64,000 nucleotides of DNA from Trachythela sp. YZ-2020. Taxonomy: Eukaryota > Cnidaria > Anthozoa > Malacalcyonacea > Clavulariidae. Below, in pieces: positions 24,540-36,400 of this stretch (position 1 is its first letter; every line of letters begins with the position of its first letter). A model generated the notes under the pieces. The model did not search any database. It was given only the letters and a program-made list of their open reading frames with translations, and had not been told where the DNA came from. Where the stretch lies: the NCBI GenBank assembly GCA_016169945.1, contig JADLSH010000217.1, positions 62,001-126,000 on the forward strand, in the 5' to 3' direction. The position numbers and the translations under genes are program-made.

Positions 24540-25312
24540 CCCTAACCCCAACTCTAACGCGAGCCCCTTCTCTAACTATAACCCTAACCCCAACCTAACC
24601 CCACCACTAAAACCGACCCTAACCACACCATTAAAACCAACCCTAACCACAACCGTAACCAACCCTACCCCTCAACCTTATCTTCGCCATATCCAAAACC
24701 TAACCCTAATCCTAACGCTAATCCTAACCCAAACCCTAATCCTAACCCAAACCCTAATCCTAACCCTAACTCCAACCCAAACCCTAACCCGAACCATAAT
24801 CCCAACCCTAAACCCAACCCTAACCCCAAACCTAATCCTAATCCCAACCCTAACCCTAACCCCAACCCTAATCCTAACTTCAACCCCATCCATAATCTTA
24901 ACTCTAACCCCAATCCTAACCCCAACCCTACCCCAACCCTAACCCCAATCCTAACCCCAACCATAATCCCAACCCTAACCCTAACCCTAACCCTAACCCC
25001 AACGCTAACCGTAACCCCAACTCCATCCCTAACTCCAACCCCATCCCTAACCCCAACCTTAACCCCAACCTAAACCTAATCAAAATACTAACCCCAACCC
25101 AAAACCCAACCCTAATCCTAATCCTAACCTCAACTCTAACCCTAACCATAATCCTAACCATAATCGTAACCCTAATCCTAGCCATAACCACAACTCCCAA
25201 CCTCAATCCTAATCGTAACCCTCATGTTAACCCAAACCCTAATCCTAACCCCAACTTCAACCCCAATCCTAATGCCAATCCCAACCCTAACACTAACCCC
25301 TTATACTGCTGT
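24540..25312. repeat. Degenerate telomere-like array (CCCTAA variants)
   Basis: About 770 bp of CCTAACCC, CCTAATCC, CCCAACCC and related hexamer-like units are on the plus strand, equivalent to TTAGGG on the minus. Runs such as CCCTAACCCTAACCCTAACC (about 24973-24992) are near-perfect. The rest is scrambled, as expected of an interstitial telomeric sequence. The long open frames on both strands here are artefacts of low complexity. Confidence 0.85.
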
Positions 25313-25439
25313 GGAAAATCGAAGCGAGGAAACGTTAATGCTGTTGATAAAAATGTGGATTAAAACTGGATCAATGATCATATCCGATTTTTAAAAATCC
25401 TACAGTAACATTGAAAGACACGTTTATACACATATAACT

Positions 25440-25705
25440 GTTAATTTAAAATTTGTTAACGACCAAGGGATCGCACAAATTAATAGACGTTCACTAGAGA
25501 CAAATGAAAGTGTCCAACTCATGGAAGACACAAATACCATCATCATATCTTGCTGCATTTTGGAGGCGATATACAAACAAAGAAAAATATATATATTTTA
25601 AATTTCTTGAAGACATTAAAATATGTATTTACGATGTTAATTTAAACGAAGGAACTATCATTAATACATAGCATTCAATGTACGTAAAACACTGGGAATT
25701 ATTAG
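25440..25705. repeat. Direct repeat copy 2 flanking the telomere-like array
   Basis: The second copy of the 23935-24215 repeat. Shared landmarks include TTTGTTAACGACCAAGGG, GAGACAAATGAAAGTGTCC, GGCGATATACAAACAAAGAA and TTAATACATAGCATTCAATG. It is followed by GTAGCCACG and the inverted end of the composite block. Confidence 0.8.
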
Positions 25706-25766
25706 TATGCATGTATAGCCCACGTAGCCACGAGTTAAAACTATGCATAAGTGGCTAAGTTATACC

Positions 25767-27265
25767 CCGTTGGTTTTGATATGCAGCCTCTTGGTGCGGT
25801 CTTGTTATGAAAAGAAAACAATTTTTGTTGCGTGCCGTTTATGCAAACCGAGAGAGCTTATGTGGGCGTAATTGCTGATACTTCGAAAATCCCTTCTCAG
25901 AAGACAACGACGTATTTGTTGGCAGGTACATGTAAAGATCATTTTAACCATACTATTTCTAAAAATCGACGTATTCTTATTTGTGTATGTACTTTTGAAA
26001 ATGATTAATGTATTAGAATCAAGGCCAAGGAAAAATTTATCCTAAACATACGTTCATTAAGTACAACATGGCACCAGTAGATATTGAATCTCATGTTAGA
26101 CAGATATAGATATAGATACAAATAGATATGAGTATATATTTTCGCCAATCAGGTTATGCGCTGCTACAGTATATACTTGATGCACAGCCTCCGAGCACTT
26201 TTAATGATTTTTGCAGAAATACAGTAGCATTTGTGACACACAAATGTTCAGTTCCACACTTTGATATTACTTTTGCCTAGGCTATTTCATTTGACTTTAG
26301 ACATTTAGAAAATAGATGTCCAAATGATAAAATTTGCGGGTTGAGAAGAAGCTAGAAGACTGTTCGTAAATTCCGTAGTGGTAAATACTGATTTAAAGGT
26401 CTAGCAATTATTGCGCAGCGATAATTCAACAATTCAAAGTATCTCTCATTCAAAGAATCCTCTCAGTGGGACGCTAGTCAGCTTTTATTTTTGCTGCATA
26501 GCCCAATAATATGATTTCAAAGAAGAAATAATATATATATTATAGAAAAATTATTACGATTCTTAAGTATAGCCGGACTATCGTCTATCGGCCTTGGTTG
26601 TAGAACTACAAAGATTTAAAAGAAAAATACCCGCGTAACTATTTCTGATGTAATATTCATAACGCTATGTTTTAATTTAATTGCGTGAGTTGTGTCAGTG
26701 ATAGATCGGTATATATGGTTTTAAATTCGCTGCCGCAGCACTTCGTACGGGTGTATGTTAACTAGTAGTGTCGACATGGATCTTTTGTGTAGTCAGTAAA
26801 CACATTTTAGAGGATAAGAATGGACCGCGACTACCGCGTATTAACTATAGCTACTTTCACATTCTCGCGGCTAAAAATTCGAGTATTGCAAAGATTTTGC
26901 TCATTGCTTTTTTAGTTCTTTGCTTATTTTCGTTGTTGTTCTTTATCAGTTTGATATAGTTCCTAGCTGTTATTATTATTATCCTCCAATGCTCCGCAAT
27001 TTCTTAATAGGTCTAATTTAATTTCTTGTTCTGTGTCCTTTCTCCACTATTTTTCATACCTTTCAAAATAGTTCTTTCTGTGATAATTCTTCATTACAAT
27101 ACTGTTGAAATACATTTTGAGTTAAATGATAACGACAGATAGTATAAAATAGCAGCCAAAAGGTCATTATAAAAATAATTATGGTTCGCGAAAAATGTTT
27201 TAAGCGACTAAGATTGCATGAGAATCGAGAATTTGAGATGCAATAAAAATTGGTACTACAAGAAA
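25767..27265. other. Unassigned spacer
   Basis: No supported gene. A small GATATA microsatellite is at about 26100-26140. The frame at 26768-26959 ends in a hydrophobic stretch (LLIAFLVLCLFSLLFFISLI) that could mimic a membrane segment, but nothing else supports it. Confidence 0.35.
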
Positions 27266-27343
27266 TTACCTGAAAATTACAATAAGAACTTCGACATTTC
27301 GAGCGAAGTCGAAACGTCGAAGTTCTTATTGTATTTTGAGGTA
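27266..27343. repeat. Hairpin with about 35-bp arms
   Basis: TTACAATAAGAACTTCGAC (from 27277) pairs with GTCGAAGTTCTTATTGTA (27315-27332) around the apex TTTCGAGCGAAGTCGAAA. The outer arms ACCTGAAAATTA and TATTTTGAGGTA continue the pairing. It resembles the other palindromes of this window in size and has a GCGAAG apex. Confidence 0.8.
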
Positions 27344-28012
27344 GTTTTATCCTCGAATCTGCGTTAGACTCTACATATACACTATCACTGGCACCACGCG
27401 TTCGAGATACTTCAAGAAATTAGCTTATTTTGTCACCAGAAGGAGAACAATTGAAGCATTTTGGAAACAGTTTATCAAAACCTAGTAACTATGAATTTCC
27501 ATGCACTACTTTCAATTTATTTGCTAACTTTACATGCATTATTAGCCATTACGGAACCGGTGCTTGCACAAACTTCGGCTAATTTCTGTTTACATTACGG
27601 AGCTATTCGACGATATTAATGCCCGCAATGAACGAAATGTTGTCATTTTGGTTATTTTGGGGATGGATTTAAGAGTTTCAAATAAATAGGACGACCAAAT
27701 ATCTTTTTAAATGTTTTTTTACACAGTTCCTACTACTTTTTCTCGTGTGAAACAAAAAATATAGTTTAAACAAGAAAACTCAAGAATTTCTAACGCAACT
27801 ATGAAATAACATGATAGAAAAATAGGTACGCAAAGCGTACATGTATCTGCTCATGCGTATTTGCATAATTGTATAATGATGTCAAGGCATAAGGTCAATG
27901 TCACTCAATGAGTGTACCGTTAAATAACTGTGCACAATGGGGATGAGGGCATATAGCCCATGGGAGCAATGCACTCTCCTCAACAAATGCTTGCCAGCTT
28001 TAAAAAATAGTT
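27344..28012. other. Unassigned spacer
   Basis: I see no gene, RNA or repeat boundary in this stretch. Confidence 0.3.
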
Positions 28013-28192
28013 AGTCGTCTTACACAGGGTTTTATGAAGCGTGGGGGAAGCGTGCTGTACACATGGGAAAAACAGGGGATTTGCAAATGCGAGCGCGCGG
28101 GGAAAAATCTAAAAAAGTTGTGTAAGACTACTAAGAATGCTCACGGACGCACGCTCCTCCCCCACGCTTCACGAAACTCAGTGTAAGACGAC
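28013..28192. mobile_element. 180-bp MITE with about 45-bp inverted ends
   Basis: Left end GTCGTCTTACACAGGGTTTT and right end, as complement, GTCGTCTTACACTGAGTTTC pair. Pairing continues through GAAGCGTGGGGGA. A target duplication could not be fixed. The interior is GC-rich (GCGAGCGCGCGGGG) compared with surroundings. Confidence 0.75.
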
Positions 28193-28605
28193 AAAATACT
28201 TTTTATAGCTCGCATTTCTCTGCGGAGGAGAGTGGGAGCAATGTTTAAAACAATTGTTGAAACCTTCAGATTTTAGTCTTGTGTACTTGAGAATAAAGGT
28301 TATATATTTCAGCATTATTTACACACCACATATAAATATTACATACCATCAACTCATTTAGTCTCCCTAGTCACAGTTTGCGATTGAAATGAAATGCCGA
28401 ACTGTGCTTATATCTTTATACCAATCAAATATCAAAAGTAAACTTAGTATAAGGTGATGTTGACTATCGAAATGACAATGACGATTTTGACCCAAATAGT
28501 GTTGATAATAAATATTGCATTATTTTAATACTTTTATGAGTGAACTTTGTCGAAATAGAAGCTGGAATAATGCAGGATATTCGTACAATAGTTAAAAAGG
28601 CTTAC
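28193..28605. other. Unassigned spacer
   Basis: Nothing recognisable. It would be the first intron of the candidate exon at 28606-28737 if that exon is real. Confidence 0.3.
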
Positions 28606-28737
28606 CTTGTTTCCTGATTCAAATGACATTGATATATAGCAGGTCAAGTCAAGTAAATACTTTGTGTAAATTGGCGAATCATTTCCACAGCGTAAAATGC
28701 GATCAACCACTTCCAATACTCCCTCGACTCTTGCCAT
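28606..28737 (-). CDS. Possible first coding exon of an unknown gene
   Basis: From an ATG at 28737 the minus strand encodes 44 residues with protein-like composition (VEGVLEVVDRILRCGND, YLLDLTCYISMSFESGNK). The frame ends at a consensus splice donor, AAG then GTAAGC. No partner exon was recognised downstream and I cannot name the protein. It may be a chance open frame. Confidence 0.3.
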
Positions 28738-29486
28738 GTTCAAAACAATACACACAATGAAAATGATCGTTGGTTTGATGGATAATTTTCACCGTCAAAT
28801 TTAAAATTTTACTCATGTTTACAATTCTCGCCCTTCAGTAGTCGCCATATTGAAATAATCAACATCAATCCAGTCATACATCGAGATCAAAGAGTAACAA
28901 TATAATTACGTCATTTTAAGCTAGCTGTCACTGATTGGTCAAACGAGGTGTAAGCCAATCGGTGATTGGCTGATATAAGCTCGTTGTTGAATGGCTACAA
29001 GCTAACACTACAGCTAACACTACAGTTAACTTAACATTAACAAGGTGATAGCATTATATCTGCTACGCAGATACAAAAATTGCATGATTAGACGGCACCT
29101 AAAAATGATGGGTTCTTGTTCGATGAACCCTTGTTCGAAAGAGAAAAAAGCAAGCTTTAAAATGATGATGGAGTCTCCCGTCGAGAACGACGTATGAGTG
29201 TTCAGTAACAATAAAATTCGCCGTGCTATTAGTTATCTACTGTAGCTTGATGCTTAATTTTAATACGTATTGTGTACTTTGTTTTTTCGATTTAACGAAA
29301 CATGTTCATCAACTATGATCACGTATGTCTGAATATCGTTATATTATTTACCTTCAAAATGTGATTGGAGCTTTGAAGAGAAGATTACTCCCCCTGTATA
29401 GCATTAATTTGTTTGAGAAATGCGTTAAACTGAAGATATAAGTATAACTATAAAACATAGCAGAACGCAAGAGCGAATATATATTA
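28738..29486. other. Unassigned spacer
   Basis: A small tandem duplication of GCTAACACTACA lies at about 29002-29024. No gene is supported. Confidence 0.35.
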
Positions 29487-30099
29487 GGCCGTAGGATGAG
29501 CATCCAAAAGATGCAATTCCGTTGCACCCCTCGTGGAACTACGTAATTTTCACATGAATCAATAGATAAAAACTTACTTTATCAGAATCCGTTGCTCCCC
29601 AAGCGAAACAGGTGCACAATTGGGAAAAAAATCCCTCCAAAGTTTGCTATTTTCGCGCTTCGAAATATTCGAACCGCCATTGTTTTGGTAGCAAATACGC
29701 ATGCGCATACAGCCAAACTCGCACTGCGCACGCGCAGACAGGAAAAATGGATTTTCCCTGTGGGTTTTCCCCGTAAAAACAACAAAATAAAATCACGGAA
29801 TAGAGATCAAACCTTGTAATATTAACGAATAAATACACACACATTAAATATTGTTTAAAACACATTGTACATTTTGCTTGCTCATATGCTAAATCACTTC
29901 AATTCATTGGCTATTGTTTCAAAATACCGTTTTAACGTTTAATTCTAATTCTAATTCAACTTATTAACATCCTAATTCAAATACAAATTTGTGAGGTAAA
30001 AAAACCACCTGTATTAAACAGGACGGAGAATATATAAATATACATTCACACGATCAAGGAACAAATTAAATATTTCGCTAAACTAAGCCTAACAACAAG

Positions 30100-30390
30100 C
30101 CTTGGCCAAACTTAAGAAACATTGTCGCGGAAATATTCGTGATTTTCAATGTTTGCTCAAATGTTTCCGTCTCCCACATCTGGAAACATTGGCTTTTATT
30201 GCAGAAACAAAATTTGCTTCCCGGAAACCAAAAATATTTCCTACCAAATTCAGAAACATTTGATGAAACACTCTTTCTGCATTTGCCGACGCTGGTAGGA
30301 CAATATGACATACCGAAACATTGGTAAGACAAATAATATGACAAATATCTTTGCACAACAATGTTTCCCAGTTTGTCCCGGGCTTTAAGG
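30100..30390. mobile_element. Probable nested MITE with GAAACATTG repeats
   Basis: The left part has CCAAACTTAAGAAACATTGT. The right part, as complement, has GACAAACTGGGAAACATTGT. GAAACATT-type motifs recur inside (30182, 30255, 30314). The exact ends and target duplication are not clear. Confidence 0.5.
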
Positions 30391-30911
30391 GATATTTATA
30401 TAAACTCCTAGGAAAACCTCTGATTGAATCTTTAATGTATTATTGAATAACTATGCAAGATATGTTTGGCGCTTCTTAAATTGTGCGTTCCATCCATCGC
30501 TTAAGTATATTCTATGGATACCAATCTTGGATGTGGACCAACTTTTCCATTCGTTCCAACCATCTGTTCCAACCGACGAAGCTGGACTGCACCAGAGAAG
30601 GACCTTTAACTGTGAAAGAAACATGTCCCAGGCACCAACTCGAAATTCATCACAAAAAAAGATAAATTGGGAGGAAATATAAAATCCATAATTTCATCAT
30701 AACTATCTATAATTGAAAGAAATGTTTTCATCCTTGAGCCCAGATTTTCATCAGTGCAATAAAATCTCACTTATTGGATCCTGGCCAAGGACCTATGCTC
30801 AAAACGAGATTGCATGTATTCTACAATAAGCTGTCCTGGCTTTTGTCTGGTAAAGTTCTACTTCTCGTATTTGAACTATTACATATATTATATTGTGACA
30901 TAAGTTGGTAT

Positions 30912-32023
30912 TTAGCCACTATCTAGAATAACAAGGAACGATTCAGAATTTCCCTCAGTTTCTGTGTTGGAATTCAGATCATCATCATCAATGGTACAGC
31001 TCTCTTCATCAAAGCCTTCATCATTGTTTTCAGACTTATTTGACATATGTTCCTCAACCAATTCAGAAGCATCCAAATTTTCCACATATACAATCTCACT
31101 AACATTTCTCATTTTTGGTACACAGAACACAAGTTGGGGATAACTTTTCATCAGTCGTTGCTTGAGTTTAAAAGCTCTATATTTAGATGCATCCACATTC
31201 TCGGTGTCCTTAGCAATGATAACAAATTTCTCCAGCAAATCTCTCATATACTTTATTTGCTTATTTCCGATGACCTCTGTCTCGATTACTTTCTTACAGA
31301 AGACATCATAAGACTTCTCGTACACTGCTGTACATCTTTCAGTTCCGATTGCTTCTTTGTATAATTGCAGTAGCAAACTTTGTGATAGCGGACTTCCAGT
31401 GCTACACAGTCTTTCCCCCGGATTTGCACGAGTATCCATTCATTATTCTTTCTCTCGGCAGCTGTACGTATAAGACCAGCATCAATTGTTTCTGTCAACA
31501 TGAGTGGGGTTCTTCTTCTCTTCTTAGTTACCTGGTGTGAAACAAAATTATTAAACTAAACATCTGCTAATAACAAGGTTGGATGTTTGTAGCATTAGAA
31601 ACTACTTTACCCTAAATAAACTTAATTGATCACAATTCAAGATATTTTAAAACCAATCCCGAGAATGTTGTGCACATTGTGCTAGTATTATTACTATTAT
31701 ACCTATCAAAATGACCATACCTTGTCTAGTGAGAACCAAGATGCGTCTCTTCCACAAATAATACACATCTCTGGGAGTACATGCTCGTTTCTTTTAGGCA
31801 GGTTCTTATAAGCTTCTGCGACTGATTGACGTGTAATTTTCCGCCTTGGTTCTATTGGCTTCACTTCCACATGTGGTTCTTCGGTAGAAGTTTTAGAGCT
31901 AGTTCCACCTCCTTTTTCTACTTTTCTTTGTTGTCTACGGATCTTCTCTTCATCACAAAATCTCTTCCAGCATTTCATATGATGGTACCATTCTAAGTTA
32001 ATGCTGTCAGGGTTCTTCTCCAT
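30912..32023 (-). pseudogene. Transposon-borne gene of unknown function, two exons, one frameshift
   Basis: Exon one (32023-31721) encodes an N-terminal part with a paired-Cys motif CIICGRDASWFSLDK and ends at a GTATGG donor. After an intron (acceptor near 31533) the frame continues VTKKRRRTPLM, then AAERKNNEWILVQIRGKDCV and YHKVCYCNYTKK, a C-x2-C plus H-x3-C-like arrangement that may bind metal. A frameshift near 31330-31380 leads to AVYEKSYDVFCKKVIE, DASKYRAFKLKQRLMKSYPQ and an acidic C-terminus ending at 30912. The family looks like an uncharacterised protein common in transposon-rich invertebrate genomes. No DDE or other catalytic motif is visible. The 5' end of exon one is uncertain. Confidence 0.55.
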
Positions 32024-32551
32024 GTATGAGTTGACATCGAATTGACAGATCCGTCATCGATGTTCTCGTACGATTTCTTAGCTATTTCAGCTTGTTGACA
32101 TTTAAGTTTGGCCCATTTAGACCTACACTCAAGAAATTTCTTAAGCTTTGGCGTGTAACTTTGCAAAGTTGCTCCGTAACGCCATCAAAATGCATAAAAC
32201 ATGAGGATATTCGAGTTTTATAAACATCTTCAGCCATGATTGTTTTGCATAACTAAGCGTGTTTCCACTTCGAAGAATGTGCGTGTTTGTGCGCGTGCGC
32301 AGTGCGAGTTTGGCTGTATGCGCATGCGTATTTGCTACCAAAACAATGGCGGTTCGAATATTTCGAAGCGCGAAAATAGCAAACTTTGGAGGGATTATTT
32401 TCCCAATTGTGCACCTGTTTCGCTTGGGGAGCAACGGATTCTGATAAAGTAAGTTTTTATCTATTGATTCATGTGAAAATGAGGTAGTTCCACGAGGGGT
32501 GCAACGGAATCCGTTTTCTAAGCATCTTTTGGATGCTCATCCTACGGCCTA

Positions 32552-33225
32552 TATCGACTCCTACAAAGTTACATGATACACATAGAACAGAACGTTTTAG
32601 ACGAAGACGCCTATAAACTATGTGTTTGGCTATTCAACGTCTACTAGGAGTAGAAATATTAATAAAAAGCTTTGAACCTCGTAAATAAACAAATATTAAA
32701 CCGGTTTTCAAAAATGCATGTTTGTATTACCGATTGACCGCGTTCTTCTCTCGCGCGAAAAAACTGGGACTAACTTTCAATTTGGCTTCACATTTCCGGT
32801 CGGAGGTAGCGTTCCAGTTATATTTAGTTCAATGAATATAAACTAAACAGTGCTACCATTAAAACAAACGTTCCGTTTGGAATTCGGAAGAAAATTTCCT
32901 TTTCTCAATACTCTTTGTTTCGAAGAATAAAAATGTTAAAATATTAAAAAGTTATGGTTTATCGATAGCCTATTGAAACTTTGCACTATCCTTAGCATGT
33001 CTGAGTATATACATCCTGTATACTGTAGTTTGCGTCATAGCGAAGGCATGCCAGTTATTTAGACTTTATTGTTATGTTAGTAGGTTAGTTGGACTGTTTT
33101 CTATAATATTCTATTTGTATTTTTGTATTTTTTTCTCTTTCATTTTTTGACTGGCCTCTTGAAAACTACGTATAACCTTATATACTCTATTATAATTCAG
33201 TTTAGTTTTTTCATCAGTGACTATC
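32552..33225. promoter_or_regulatory. Upstream region of the TRAF gene
   Basis: A TATATA (33180-33185) lies about 40 bp before the ATG at 33226, in an otherwise T-rich region. It could be a TATA box, but the distance is short for a 5' UTR and the call is tentative. Nothing else in 32552-33100 is recognised. Confidence 0.3.
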
Positions 33226-33491
33226 ATGGCAAATCGCCATTACCGGAACCTCGCACACGACGTGGTTGAAATATTGAACGAACAAAATGAGGCTCATGTA
33301 GAGAGCCTAATAGCTCAGGCAAATCCCAAGAATGCTGAGAACGTAGAGAGGGTTGATGGTCATGATGAGGTATTTGATCAATCAGTGAGTGCAGATTACG
33401 AATGTCCTATATGTATGCTGGTATTGCGTGATCCTGTACAAACGCAATGTGGACATCGTTTCTGTCGGGCATGCATCAACAGACACGTAGC
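33226..33491 (+). CDS. TRAF exon 1: N-terminus and most of the RING
   Basis: ATG at 33226 is the first in frame; the upstream GTG at 33217 is not a start. The exon encodes DYECPICMLVLRDPVQTQCG and HRFCRACINRHV and ends in phase 2 before GTAAGT. Confidence 0.88.
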
Positions 33492-36400
33492 GTAAGTTTA
33501 CACTACATATATATGAGACCGGACGAATTCGGAACCATGCGCAAGTTCGTCCGATTCCATTTGTTTGCACGGGAATTCGTACGGCTAGTTGTGCTCGAAT
33601 TGGTACGGACACATGCGACCCGTGTGAACCCAATACTATTGAGTACGGTTCCGAAATCATCCGTCATAGCTTGTTTGTTTGTTAGTCTGTTGAATGGGTG
33701 AATAAAATATTTAAGTCTATTGAACAGACTCTGTACTGTACTTTTGACTTCTAAACATAAAAAAACAAAGGTATTGAGCACCCAGTCCTCTCATACATGC
33801 AGTATATATTTTTATTTCTTGCAGAACAAACGCACACACTTGCCCAATTGATAATCAACAGCTGAACCCAAACGAGGTACGTATCAAATACCGGGTGGCG
33901 CAAAAAAGTTCTCCTGTTTGATTTAGTATAACTTAAAAACTAAGAGAGCTATAACACTTAAACAAGTTTCTTCGCATTCAGTGATGTTTAACTTAAATTT
34001 TAATATACGGCGTGTGTATTTTCATGCAATATTGACCAAGATAGTGCGTTTAAACATGCGTAAACAGTTTTGGAAGTGTCGAGAATTAGCTAAAAAGGTC
34101 CTATTAAAGGGTCGTTCATTCGGGCCAGGAAGGTTGCCCTAGCGACCAGCCCATCGTCGCGGCGTACACTTGCATATTCTAAATAAATCCAAACTCTTTG
34201 CCTCTTCGTTTAAAAGGCATATTTTCTGTATAAGAAACACGTTTCTTTCTTGGGCCTTGGTACATTAGAGTTTGATTCCCCAGGGTAGGGACATAGACTA
34301 TGTAGCAGAAAACCTTTGATCAAATAGCCTAATCAGTTAATTAATATAATTTAAGATCGTAAAACAAAAATAACAGAGCATATCTATATTCAAGTTTGGT
34401 AACGGTTGTAGTGTTGACATTATGCTAATACATTAATATAGTTAATATACAGTAGTAAAGGGTGTTAGGCCGTCAGCTAGTGCACCAAAAGATGGCTAGA
34501 AAGCGAATTTCATTGGACACCTCGCTAAGCCAAATGAAAATAACTTACTCCTATAAATTAAAACACGCTGAATCCAAATCTAAAAATACCCTGCAGTTTT
34601 TTTGAATTTCTCGATTGAAATCTTAAAAATTAACTGTCGTGTGATTATGTTTATTAGCAGTTTCGCGAAAACACATCTTTCAAAAACTATACTTCCTGTA
34701 CGAACATGCGCTGATTATATGCCGGTTTCTATTCGACTTACAGGCGAAGCTGTTTGAGGCATGTGTTTTTTATTTTCTTATGCATTTGTCAATGTGCGAG
34801 AAAGATCATATTGCATATCTTCGGTTATTCTGCCTGTTTCACCTAAACTCCGAATTTCAGATGTGTTCTATTGTATTCCTACATTTAAGCAATAGTTTTA
34901 AGTTATGATAGGACAAAATAATGCTCTTATGACTGCTCAACAAGTAGACAACGCGAAAGACGTTTATAGCTTTCAAGATACCAGCGCAAACGGAAAGCTT
35001 TTAACTAAAGAATGGTTCTGCTGCTCTTGACATCAAGAATAATGACAATATCATGCTGTTCTACCTTCATTTAAAGCCATTGTGTACATTTGGCGCAAGT
35101 TTTTATCTTTATAATATTATACGCTTGCGCTTTGTCTAAATACTATGTCTATATATATTATTTATATTCCTCATTGTTCACTGCAATATACATACACAGT
35201 GTTTATTAGTTCTAAATTATAGAGCATATTTGTTTTATGTATTTTTAAGATCCCAAAAGTCTTGCTACTATGTAGATTCATATTTGTATGTAGTTTAATT
35301 AAGCTTGTACCGTATAGTAAACACTCCTGGAGTAAAATATAAATAAAAGGAGATGCATTTGAGCATTGGATGTCAGCCCACTATTCCTCAAAGCACATTA
35401 ACTCATTAAGCCACAGTGTGCTCTCTTTTATTATTAATATTTACATTATAGTACATCTGTCCTGTCCAGACTGCAGAGTTGGTCAATGCAGAACCAGAGA
35501 TTTCTCAATGTAAACGTTTTAGCACACCTGGGATGTGCTTTGATATAAACAATTTTTATACTCTAATCTATCCCCTAAATTTCATTGTTTTTAATATCTA
35601 TTTGGTCAATTTTGTGACCCTGACTGCCTCTTGACATGCCCTTGGAAACAGTTTTGCAGCCTTGCCCCTAGATTTGTAGCTTCTGCACCACCAAGACCTC
35701 ATCAAGAACAGCCCTTGAACTCTCTAGCTGCAGGTGTCTTGTACCCAGGTGTCTTGTACCATCAGTTGCTACATTGTTGTGTGGCTGGAGCATATGATTG
35801 CTGTATTCAGAATTTTGAGGTGGCATAGCAAACCAAAGTGCCTAATTGTGAGGCAGATTTATTATATAATTTTATAATGGGTAGACTACCCCATCTATTA
35901 TGCCTCCTGTTAACTTGTTAAGCAGCAATAGAAAAGCAAACCTTAATTTTGGCAAGGCCTTCAATCAGTTAGCCACGTATACATCAGTGCAAATACTGCA
36001 AAACAATATAATGTATATTATTTGTATAGGTAATAGTATGTTTTCGAGTGCAATTTGGAAAAAACATGCACGAGTGAGTTTTTCAAAGACGATCAAAATT
36101 GCACGAGTCCGAAGGACGAGTGCAATTTGACGTCTTTGAAAACACACGAGTGTTTGTTTTTCCAAATTTCACGAGAAACCATACCATTACTTATTAATAA
36201 TATACATGAAAAAATTACACGCTTTGATAACACTTGTGCACTCACCTACGCCGTTTAAGCATTGTTTTCGTTGCTTGTTAGCAAACTTTTTCAGTCTATG
36301 TGCTCCCTGAACTTAAATTGTTGTATTCACGTACGATTTTCCATTGAAAGTGTAGAAAAAGTCGGCAAAAAGTGAAAATTTACATTGCTAATATCCGCCG

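Larger units (their letters stand above)
21941..25766. repeat. Composite repeat block with inverted ends
   Basis: The left end (AGCCACTAATATGCATAGG, then TTTTAACCCGTG and CTACGTGGCT) reappears in inverted form at the right (GTAGCCACGAGTTAAAAC, then TATGCATAAGTGGCT, 25724-25755). Between lie a GGCTACGTGG array, two 280-bp direct repeats and a telomere-like array. This may be a large degenerate fold-back element or a segmental cluster. No target duplication was identified and the exact limits are approximate. Confidence 0.55.
29487..32549 (-). mobile_element. TA-flanked DNA transposon with about 250-bp inverted ends
   Basis: The ends start GGCCGTAGGATGAGCATCC in both orientations and stay complementary for about 250 bp. 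Examples are CGAAACAGGTGCACAATTGG and CGCGCTTCGAAATATTCGAA on the left against their complements at about 32350-32430. TA flanks each side (29485-29486 and 32550-32551). The right arm has a roughly 11-bp insertion near 32510. An internal minus-strand gene (30912-32023) could be its own gene. A related but diverged end begins at about 34465. Confidence 0.85.

Noticed and set aside
24478..25206. Open frames on both strands over the CCCTAA-like array
   Set aside because: Low-complexity translations (LGLGLG, TLTPTL). The DNA repeat explains them fully.
35965..36258. Overlapping frames around the long palindrome
   Set aside because: They are mirror readings of the two palindrome arms, not genes.
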